Source of the DNA: Clostridia bacterium
Lineage (GTDB): Bacteria; Bacillota; Clostridia; Oscillospirales; Acutalibacteraceae
Direction: 5' to 3'
DNA length: 14,418 nt
NCBI GenBank assembly: GCA_900770165.1
Contig: CAAGJJ010000188.1
Location: 1-14,418 of the forward strand
Position 1 is the stretch's first letter; each line of letters begins with the position of its first letter. Positions 1-4,802 of this stretch are shown here, one piece after another. Made by a program: the position numbers and the translations under genes. The notes under the pieces were generated by a model. That model was not told the origin of the DNA, ran no database searches, and saw nothing but the letters and a program-made list of their open reading frames with translations.

Positions 1-59
1 GCCATGAGTTTCATCCTTTCAATTATGTTTTTGTGTGGTAACTTAATTATAACTGAAAG

Positions 60-80
60 ATGAGCTCTCGGCTCTTTTTT
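60..80 (+). terminator. Weak intrinsic terminator-like hairpin
   Basis: GAGC at 62-65 and GCTC at 71-74 form a 4-bp stem around a 5-base loop, followed by six T at 75-80. The stem is short, so termination is plausible but weak. It would end a transcript entering from the left of the window. Confidence 0.4.
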
Positions 81-108
81 ATATAAATTTGTAATTTACA
101 CCATTATA

Positions 109-137
109 TGGACTTTATCAAACTAAGTAAGTATACT
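109..137 (+). promoter_or_regulatory. Putative sigma-A promoter of the left cargo block
   Basis: TGGACT (109-114) and TATACT (132-137) are separated by 17 bp. The predicted start site is near 144, giving a very short leader before the GTG at 161. The -10 box touches the tandem 11-bp repeat at 137-158, so anything bound to that repeat would affect transcription. Confidence 0.45.
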
Positions 138-158
138 GGGGAATATGTGGGGAATCTG
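137..158 (+). repeat. Tandem 11-bp direct repeat, TGGGGAAT family
   Basis: Two adjacent 11-mers, TGGGGAATATG and TGGGGAATCTG, match at 10 of 11 positions. The period is the same as that of the four tandem pairs at the two junction modules further right, although the sequence differs. It may be an integrase arm-type site marking the left edge of a cargo block, or an operator over the promoter. The second GGGGAA also lies where the ribosome binding site of the GTG at 161 is expected. Confidence 0.6.
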
Positions 159-160
159 TT

Positions 161-994
161 GTGTCGGATAAAATAATACCGATTCTTGAGACGAAAGAAG
201 GGATGAAGTTGAAGTTCAAAGCACTACATATAATAATTGAGGGGCATAATTCAATATATGATGATGTTGAGAAGATTATATCATTTGGAAAAAATAAGTA
301 TGAATATAATAATGAGGTGTTCCTGATAGAAAAGAAGATTGTTGATAATAGATATTTATGGATGTATTGTCAATATGAAAATTCTAAATTGTATGGTGAA
401 ATTGTTCTGGATACGGAGAAAGAAAAACAACATAAGAATACAAGAAAAAAGAATGAAATAGAATTAAGAAAACAATTGTTTTTAATTTTAGATACAGAAT
501 CTCAATTATTATATTTAAGTGATATTACAAAAAAAGGTGCTATAAAAGCGTATTTTACTGAGGAATTACAAGCGGATATAATAATAAAAAATTTATATTC
601 CTCTTTAGATGAATTTCAAAAGTCAGTAAAGATATTAAAGAAATTAAAGTTTACACAGTACAGAAATATATCCAATACGTTAGATAAAGAATCTATTTTT
701 ATGCAACAAGCAAATGAACTTGGATTAGATATGCCAGAAAAAATAATGATGCAAATAGAGTATCCAAATACATTTGTTGGTAATTTGAAAAACGGAATTC
801 AAATTCTCAAGAAAAAGAAAGATCAGGGATATTTTAGTGATATTATATTGATTGGCGAGGATGACTTTGGCATAGAGCAAAGTTTTGATTTTACGTCTAT
901 AATAAAAAATATTGAAGTAGCAGTTAGAAAAAATGAAGATGATAGATATGATGAAAATGAAGTTGAACGGAATTTTTTTGAGAAAATAAGGTGA
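161..994 (+). CDS. Unrecognised soluble protein, first gene of a pair with a membrane protein
   Basis: This is a 277-residue, lysine- and isoleucine-rich protein of no family I recognise. It starts with GTG, with GGGGAA at 149-154 as a plausible ribosome binding site. It has no signal peptide or membrane segment. Residues about 104-122 look like a strand-turn-strand around LFLILDTESQLLYLS, followed by a helical, lysine-rich middle. An acidic segment (GEDDFGIEQSFDF) lies near the C terminus. The next gene, a four-helix membrane protein, starts 8 bp downstream, so the two are probably co-transcribed and work together. The pairing recalls two-gene membrane defence systems such as Kiwa, but I see no motif that proves this. 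The coding call is firm; the function is unknown. Confidence 0.85.
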   Translation: MSDKIIPILETKEGMKLKFKALHIIIEGHNSIYDDVEKIISFGKNKYEYNNEVFLIEKKIVDNRYLWMYCQYENSKLYGEIVLDTEKEKQHKNTRKKNEIELRKQLFLILDTESQLLYLSDITKKGAIKAYFTEELQADIIIKNLYSSLDEFQKSVKILKKLKFTQYRNISNTLDKESIFMQQANELGLDMPEKIMMQIEYPNTFVGNLKNGIQILKKKKDQGYFSDIILIGEDDFGIEQSFDFTSIIKNIEVAVRKNEDDRYDENEVERNFFEKIR

Positions 995-1001
995 TTGATA
1001 G

Positions 1002-1451
1002 ATGTATAAAAAACATAAAATTATGTTGGGAATAATTGTTATATGTTGTGGGATTTTATCTTATGTGTTTAAGGTAGAGTATTCAGTTATAGCATCTGAT
1101 GGAATAACAGTTGTTTCAATTGTTTTGGCAATATATATGACTTCTTTTTCTGGTTTGGTGTCTTCTGATTTAGCAAAAAAAATGCAGAGAAAGGAAGATA
1201 AAATAATTAATGGAAAATCTCAATTAGGTGTATTAAAAAGTTATTTGAATGCTGCGGTTGGAATAGGGATTATTAATATAGTAGTTTCATGTATATCGCT
1301 AATTTTGAAAGATAAAATGATTGAGATTGTTAATAAAAACACAGTTTATTATATTGTTTCTGCAATCGGAATTAGTACATTGGCAGCAAATTTATTTTTA
1401 ATGTTTTTATTATTTCGCTTTATGGTTAATAGACAATTATGGGATAAATAA
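1002..1451 (+). CDS. Small four-helix membrane protein
   Basis: This 149-residue protein has four predicted transmembrane helices at about residues 6-23, 28-54, 84-104 and 115-141. Between helices 2 and 3 is a charged loop of about 28 residues (SSDLAKKMQRKED, then GKSQLGVL). It has no enzyme motif. GGTGA 9-13 bp upstream of the ATG can serve as ribosome binding site, and the gene follows its partner by 8 bp. A small multi-pass protein tied to a cytoplasmic partner suggests a membrane-acting effector or anchor, as in several abortive-infection systems; that role is inferred. The next gene follows after 54 bp of AT-rich DNA containing a TATAAT (1484-1489) without a clear -35, so a separate promoter there is possible. 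Confidence 0.85.
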   Translation: MYKKHKIMLGIIVICCGILSYVFKVEYSVIASDGITVVSIVLAIYMTSFSGLVSSDLAKKMQRKEDKIINGKSQLGVLKSYLNAAVGIGIINIVVSCISLILKDKMIEIVNKNTVYYIVSAIGISTLAANLFLMFLLFRFMVNRQLWDK

Positions 1452-1505
1452 AGTTATAAGCATTAATAAAAAAACAAAATGTTTATAATAGTAAGGACAT
1501 AAATT

Positions 1506-2099
1506 ATGGATGATATAGAATATAAAGAGGATTTGTTAAAAATACCAGTGGAGGAAGTCTATAATAAATATATTATAGGTGGAGATGTGTGGTATTTTAA
1601 AGATAAATATGGTGAAAATTGGTTTGATATATATGATCAATTTAAAATATTCATTTCAAAAAAGTTGGAAGTACATTATAACGATATTGCAATAGCTGGA
1701 AGTGCAAAGCTAGGTTTTAGTCTAAATCCGACAAAAAACTTTAGGTTGTTTAATGAAGAATCTGATATAGATATTATAGTGATTTCAAGGAAATATTTTT
1801 ATTTGTTTTGGGACTCTTATAGGAGAGACTCTTATGCAGAAGTCAGAACACCTAATTTTAATAAAGTTTGTTTTGGCATTTTTAGAAAATATATAATATT
1901 CGATGGTTTTAAAAAGAATAATTTGGATTATTTGAAATGGTTGAAGAAAACACAGGGTTTTGAAAAAAATTTGCAATTAGAATTTGAAATTGAAAATTCA
2001 ATTCATTATAGGATATTTGAATCATGGGATGCTGCAAAAGATTATTATATAGCTAGTATTGTAAAGAGTAAAAAAATAATACAGGGAGAATTAACATGA
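1506..2099 (+). CDS. Nucleotidyltransferase-fold protein paired with DUF262
   Basis: This 197-residue protein carries the signature of the polymerase-beta nucleotidyltransferase superfamily: a Gly-Ser pair at residues 65-66 (IAGSAKLGFSL) and an Asp-x-Asp at 87-89 (ESDIDIIVIS). These would bind the nucleotide and the metal. A third acidic residue is usually needed and may be E159 or E161 in LQLEFEIE, but this is uncertain. It is shorter than CBASS cyclases and closer in size to MNT-type or regulatory nucleotidyltransferases. AAGGA lies about 8 bp upstream of the ATG. Its stop overlaps the next start (ATGA, 2096-2099), so translation is coupled to the DUF262 gene. Possible roles are modifying RNA, protein or the partner, or acting as an antitoxin; the sequence does not decide. 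Confidence 0.85.
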   Translation: MDDIEYKEDLLKIPVEEVYNKYIIGGDVWYFKDKYGENWFDIYDQFKIFISKKLEVHYNDIAIAGSAKLGFSLNPTKNFRLFNEESDIDIIVISRKYFYLFWDSYRRDSYAEVRTPNFNKVCFGIFRKYIIFDGFKKNNLDYLKWLKKTQGFEKNLQLEFEIENSIHYRIFESWDAAKDYYIASIVKSKKIIQGELT

Positions 2100-3145
2100 T
2101 TATAAATGATATGATAAAAAATGAAAATCAAACAATAAAGTGGATTGCAACAGAATTTAATGCGGAAAATTTATATGTGGATGATAGTTTTCAACGGCGA
2201 TATGTGTGGTTAAAAAAACATCAAGTCAGGCTAATAGAAACAATCTTAATGGGATATGTTATTCCTGAAATATATATATGGAAAGTCGGTACAAACCCTG
2301 ATACGGGAGATACTAAATATAGCATAGTAGATGGACAACAGAGAATAGGTGCCATAGTTAGTTTTTTAAATGGTGATTTTAAATTGAATAAAGCATATTT
2401 AAGTGATAAGGAAGCAGATTATTCTGGTAAATTTTTTTCAGAATTGACACCGATTGAAAAAGAAAATATTTGGGGATATAGTTTATCATTAAGAAAAATT
2501 CTACAGGATGTTAAAAGACCTGATATTGTTAATTTATTTTTACGCTTAAACTCAACAGATAAGTCGCTTAATCCACAGGAGTTACGAAACGCTGAATATG
2601 ATGGTTTGTTTATCAAGAATGCTATAGAAATTGCTGAATTTGATTTTTGGGGCAAATATAAAGTCTTTAATTCGGATGCATTAAGAAGGATGGGGGATGT
2701 CGAGTTTATAAGTAGTTTGTTGATCTTTTTAAGAAAAGGAATAGAGTCAGAAATAACACAGTCCGGAATTAATCAAATGTATGATATGTATAATACTCAA
2801 TATGATGAAGCTGACGAAGATAAAGAAAATGTGAAATATATATTAGATAATATTGATATAATCGCTACAAAAGATAAGACGGGGGTATTTTCTTCGTATA
2901 TTAAAAAAAATACACATCTATATACTATTTTCGTTTCTGTATATAAAGATTTATTGAAATATAAAGAGTTACCAGAAGAACATATATATAATATCATCAA
3001 TTTTTATAGTAATTATGAAAATAGTAATGATAAAATGGCGTTGGAATATAGGGAATTATTTCAAGAGGGAACTAGAGCAAAGGGAAATCGAATGAGAAGA
3101 GTAAAAATCTTGAGTGATGTAATGGAAGGTAATATAAGAGAATAA
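2096..3145 (+). CDS. DUF262 family protein (GmrS/ParB-like NTPase-nuclease fold)
   Basis: This 349-residue protein has the DUF262 hallmarks: FQRRYVW at residues 32-38, DGQQR at 79-83, and a later RLNSTDKSLNPQELRNA block. In the family, the DGQQR region belongs to the ParB/sulfiredoxin-like fold that binds nucleotide. In GmrSD type IV restriction enzymes it serves as the NTPase part. The HNH domain (DUF1524) that usually supplies the nuclease is not present here or next door. The remaining C-terminal ~170 residues are helical and charged. The start overlaps the stop of the nucleotidyltransferase by four bases, so the two are very likely one functional unit. A defence role, possibly against modified phage DNA, is inferred from the family and neighbourhood. 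Confidence 0.9.
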   Translation: MIINDMIKNENQTIKWIATEFNAENLYVDDSFQRRYVWLKKHQVRLIETILMGYVIPEIYIWKVGTNPDTGDTKYSIVDGQQRIGAIVSFLNGDFKLNKAYLSDKEADYSGKFFSELTPIEKENIWGYSLSLRKILQDVKRPDIVNLFLRLNSTDKSLNPQELRNAEYDGLFIKNAIEIAEFDFWGKYKVFNSDALRRMGDVEFISSLLIFLRKGIESEITQSGINQMYDMYNTQYDEADEDKENVKYILDNIDIIATKDKTGVFSSYIKKNTHLYTIFVSVYKDLLKYKELPEEHIYNIINFYSNYENSNDKMALEYRELFQEGTRAKGNRMRRVKILSDVMEGNIRE

Positions 3146-3176
3146 TGGGTTTCAAGAGATAATAATCAATATAAAG

Positions 3177-3221
3177 AAGTCTTAAGTTGGAGACTTTTAT
3201 AACATGACCAACTTAAGGCTT
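3177..3221. terminator. 14-bp inverted repeat between convergent genes
   Basis: Arms 3177-3190 and 3208-3221 pair over 14 positions as RNA, 13 Watson-Crick and one G-U, around a 17-base loop. The hairpin lies between the end of the DUF262 gene (+) and the end of the small mobilisation-associated gene (-). It has only short T-rich flanks on either side, so it is a plausible bidirectional terminator. Confidence 0.55.
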
Positions 3222-3234
3222 GTATAAGATTATA

Positions 3235-3501
3235 TTAATTAAATTCATTCATAGCGTCCACATATTCCTGTAATCCATTAGGTTTGCAAGCTAATTCAGC
3301 ATACAGCAGAGGATTTTCCTGTGCCAGCCGATATAGATACGCGATATCATCAGGTGTATCGAGCAAGACGGCTGAATTACATTTTTCGCAACTGATAGTA
3401 AGAGGTGTGCCGGTATATGTATTATTGATGGCATTAACAATAACGGAATCTGTATTAGGTTCATACATGCCAAATAGGTAACAAGGATTATTTTGTTTCA
3501 T
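3235..3501 (-). CDS. Small protein downstream of the MobC-like gene
   Basis: This is an 88-residue protein. I chose the ATG at 3501 because the reading frame further upstream lies inside the MobC-like gene. Its start overlaps the end of that gene by 14 bp, which suggests coupled translation. Near the middle it has a Cys-x-x-Cys (SCEKCNSAVLL), followed by an acidic helical tail ending EYVDAMNEFN. One CxxC alone cannot hold a full zinc site unless the protein dimerises. I do not recognise the family. Its place beside a MobC-like gene suggests an accessory protein of a mobile element. Readings of this DNA in other frames look like shadows. Confidence 0.65.
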   Translation of the reverse strand: MKQNNPCYLFGMYEPNTDSVIVNAINNTYTGTPLTISCEKCNSAVLLDTPDDIAYLYRLAQENPLLYAELACKPNGLQEYVDAMNEFN

Positions 3502-3871
3502 GGTGTTCTCCTTCCCACAGATACTTAGCACCATCAAGCAAATCAAGGATGGCTGTAAGCATATTGTTATAGTCGGTCTGCAGTTCCTTGATTTCATCAC
3601 TTGTAGGAAGATTGTGTAAAGCTTGGTGTTCACAGCATTTGGTAAATGCCTTCTGCATTTCAAGTAATTGAAGATACAAAGCATTGACAGTTTGTACAAG
3701 CGGATAGATAGTTTCTTTCTTGCCGACAACGCAGATGCGGTTATAGATGCAAGAACGGACAAAGTAATCTTTCTTCATCATGCCACTGACAAGAATTCGG
3801 GCTTCGATTTGCTTGCGTTCAGCATCGCTTATTCTAAAACTTATAGTTGGATGTTTGTGTTGATTGCTCAT
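3488..3871 (-). CDS. MobC-like ribbon-helix-helix mobilisation protein
   Basis: This 127-residue protein starts at ATG 3871, chosen because AGGAGC lies 10-15 bp upstream and because the protein then begins directly with MSNQHKHPTISFRISDAER. The segment TISFRISDAERKQIEARI, followed by MMKKDYFVRSCIYN, is the strand-helix-helix pattern of plasmid-mobilisation accessory proteins (MobC-like), which bind oriT and help the relaxase. Residues about 58-127 are mostly helical with a probable coiled coil. A relaxase gene normally follows, but here only an 88-residue protein does, then the hairpin and the convergent DUF262 gene. The unit is therefore probably a remnant or depends on a relaxase elsewhere. 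A CopG-type repressor is the alternative. Confidence 0.75.
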   Translation of the reverse strand: MSNQHKHPTISFRISDAERKQIEARILVSGMMKKDYFVRSCIYNRICVVGKKETIYPLVQTVNALYLQLLEMQKAFTKCCEHQALHNLPTSDEIKELQTDYNNMLTAILDLLDGAKYLWEGEHHETK

Positions 3872-3894
3872 AGAAAAGCTCCTTTCATAGTTGG

Positions 3895-3931
3895 TGTGGC
3901 AGCAGGTACAGTTAAGCACCTGCAAGCCACA
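3895..3931. other. Bipartite inverted repeat in the MobC leader, candidate oriT
   Basis: TGTGGC (3895-3900) pairs with GCCACA (3926-3931), and GCAGGT (3902-3907) with ACCTGC (3918-3923). They are separated by one and two unpaired bases and a 10-base loop, giving 12 bp of stem. It lies just upstream of the ribosome binding site of the MobC-like gene. Inverted repeats next to mob genes often mark oriT, and MobC proteins often bind them. It could instead be an operator or a leader hairpin. Confidence 0.45.
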
Positions 3932-3962
3932 TTTGATTATTCGTTTTTAGTAGTAAAAGTAG

Positions 3963-3968
3963 ATTATA
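3963..3968 (-). promoter_or_regulatory. Possible -10 box for the mobilisation genes
   Basis: On the minus strand this reads TATAAT, a perfect -10 box. No good -35 is seen at the usual distance. A start near 3956 would give a leader of about 85 bases containing the inverted repeat at 3895-3931. Confidence 0.35.
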
Positions 3969-4003
3969 TCTGCCATAGATTTCGTGGAAGTAATATTGAA
4001 TAA

Positions 4004-4025
4004 TTGCAACTAATTTGCTACTAAA
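4004..4025 (+). repeat. Tandem 11-bp direct repeat, TTGCNACTAA family (opens junction module 1)
   Basis: TTGCAACTAAT (4004-4014) and TTGCTACTAAA (4015-4025) match at 9 of 11 positions. One base separates them from the TTTTTGAAAAC box at 4027. The second module has the same arrangement, with a TGATACC pair abutting the same box. This looks like the right-end arm site of whatever element lies to the left. Confidence 0.6.
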
Positions 4026-4197
4026 GTTTTTGAAAACGATATGAAAAGAGTAACATAAGATGAAACAGATGCGGTGGAATGCCGCACAAAATCAGCATTT
4101 TTGATTTGATGATACTTCCTTTGGGAAGAGTTTGAATAATAAACAGAGCCCCATAAATGGCGTAAACAAGCCATTTATGGGGCTTTTTCTTTTTTCG
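4026..4197 (+). other. Junction module 1: non-coding, structured, related to 11129-11297
   Basis: No gene is supported between 3872 and 4317, and this module fills the middle of that gap. In order it holds TTTTTGAAAAC (4027-4037), hairpin 1 (4070-4074 with 4082-4086, 7-base loop), hairpin 2 (4089-4094 with 4102-4107), hairpin 3 (4115-4119 with 4124-4128), a conserved block at 4116-4147 containing GAGTTTGAATAA (4128-4139), and a 15-bp terminator stem. The copy at 11129-11297 has the same order. The conserved block matches at 25 of 32 positions without gaps. It is either an attachment-site junction between two inserted elements or a structured RNA with its own terminator. Confidence 0.6.
4147..4196 (+). 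terminator. Strong intrinsic terminator in junction module 1
   Basis: A perfect 15-bp stem (4147-4161 with 4170-4184) with an 8-base loop is followed by a run of T broken by a single C. It ends transcription on the + strand only, as the other side has no T run. It begins 19 bp after the start of GAGTTTGAATAA, the same distance as in module 2, but the stem sequence is unrelated. Confidence 0.9.
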
Positions 4198-4219
4198 TGA
4201 TACCTATATGATACCTGTT
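4198..4219 (+). repeat. Tandem 11-bp direct repeat, TGATACC family, left copy
   Basis: TGATACCTATA and TGATACCTGTT match at 9 of 11 positions. The stretch 4197-4216 matches 11106-11125 at 19 of 20 positions, the only difference being T versus C. The two copies lie in the same orientation on either side of the defence cargo, as expected for arm sites recognised by one integrase at both ends of one element. Confidence 0.75.
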
Positions 4220-4270
4220 TTGATAGTACCACAGATATTAATGAGTACTAAACAGAAGTGTCATAGGTAT
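4200..4270. repeat. Nested inverted repeats beside the left TGATACC site
   Basis: ATACCTAT (4200-4207) is repeated inverted as ATAGGTAT (4263-4270). Inside it, TAGTAC (4224-4229) is inverted as GTACTA (4245-4250). The outer arm overlaps the tandem direct repeat. The site could bind a recombination or regulatory protein. The right-hand copy lacks this structure. Confidence 0.4.
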
Positions 4271-4317
4271 TATCTATTATCACATTTCTTTTTATTTTCA
4301 AAAATTATCCTAATTAT

Positions 4318-4536
4318 ATGAAACACCAAAAACTGGTGCAAATTAGTGAAAATAAGCTTATTGATGTGATGTATGAGAATCAGAAGCTTAGAGATGAAAA
4401 TATGACATTAAAGGAACTATTGGAAAAGGCGTATGAGTTTATGAAGCAGTTTGTAATTGATGGGGTTAACTTGTTGGATAGGTTTCTGGAGAGCGTTGGG
4501 AAGATGATTGATAAAGTTCCTAAAAGAACAAAATAA
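4318..4536 (+). CDS. Short coiled-coil protein, possible relic of a mobilisation protein
   Basis: This is a 72-residue reading frame. Residues about 8-45 have the heptad look of a coiled coil (ENQKLRDENMTLKELLEKA), followed by an amphipathic helix and a basic tail (KVPKRTK). No good ribosome binding site precedes the ATG at 4318, and no better start is visible. The composition resembles the C-terminal coiled coils of plasmid recombination (Pre/MobV) proteins as I remember them, so it may be the surviving 3' end of such a gene. It may also be a real small protein. It lies between the left TGATACC site and the strong promoter of the defence operon. Confidence 0.4.
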   Translation: MKHQKLVQISENKLIDVMYENQKLRDENMTLKELLEKAYEFMKQFVIDGVNLLDRFLESVGKMIDKVPKRTK

Positions 4537-4561
4537 AAACATCTGTTCGTGCAACAAAGTA

Positions 4562-4590
4562 TTGACATTGACATACGAAGAAAGTATCAT
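4562..4590 (+). promoter_or_regulatory. Strong sigma-A promoter of the defence operon
   Basis: TTGACA (4562-4567) and TATCAT (4585-4590) are 17 bp apart. TTGACA is immediately repeated at 4568-4573. A small inverted repeat, TTCGT (4546-4550) and ACGAA (4575-4579), brackets the -35. The first gene downstream encodes a ribbon-helix-helix protein. Such proteins often bind short repeats in their own promoter, so the doubled TTGACA may be its operator; that part is inferred. Confidence 0.75.
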
Positions 4591-4619
4591 AAATTTATGA
4601 AGCAGGAGGAACAAATGAG

Positions 4620-4802
4620 ATGAGAAAATCAATTTCAATCAGTATAAGAGTGAGTGAAGAAGAATTAGACAAGTTTAAGGAAGCAGCAAGATTAGAAGCA
4701 TATTCATCATATAGTGAGTTTATAAGAAGAACGGCATTAATAGAAGCTGCCAAAATAATTAAGGAAAACAATGAAGGAGAGGATACCTATGAACATAATT
4801 AG
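4620..4802 (+). CDS. Ribbon-helix-helix DNA-binding protein, likely regulator of the RM fusion
   Basis: This 60-residue protein matches the Arc/MetJ/CopG-like fold: a beta strand (SISIRVSEEELDKFKEAAR), then a second helix with the usual SYSEFIRRTAL. AGGAGG lies at 4604-4609. The ATG at 4620 is used because the closer ATG at 4615 reads only two codons before a stop, which could be a tiny leader. It is the first gene after a strong promoter. It overlaps the methyltransferase start by 14 bp, so the two are translationally coupled. RM controllers are usually helix-turn-helix C proteins, so a ribbon-helix-helix controller would be unusual. The antitoxins of toxin-antitoxin pairs have the same fold, but no toxin lies next to it. 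Confidence 0.8.
   Translation: MRKSISISIRVSEEELDKFKEAARLEAYSSYSEFIRRTALIEAAKIIKENNEGEDTYEHN

Noticed and set aside
3284..4003. Plus-strand ORFs opposite the mobilisation genes
   Set aside because: They lie in frames opposite two genes with good ribosome binding sites and family-like sequence; the plus-strand products look random.
4070..4092. T-box-like GGTGGAATGCCGC stretch
   Set aside because: It resembles the GGTGGNACCGCG box, but the second module lacks it, no specifier structure is visible and no tRNA-related gene follows. It is better read as hairpin 1 of the junction module.
4115..4147. 3' end of a host protein gene as integration target
   Set aside because: Both copies can be read as a short C terminus ending EFE-stop, with similar residues before it, but each is preceded by in-frame stops within a few codons. 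No coding claim can be supported, though a worn target-gene end remains possible.
4615..4623. ATG at 4615 as start of the ribbon-helix-helix gene
   Set aside because: It is closer to AGGAGG but reads Met-Arg-stop; the ATG at 4620 opens the real frame.
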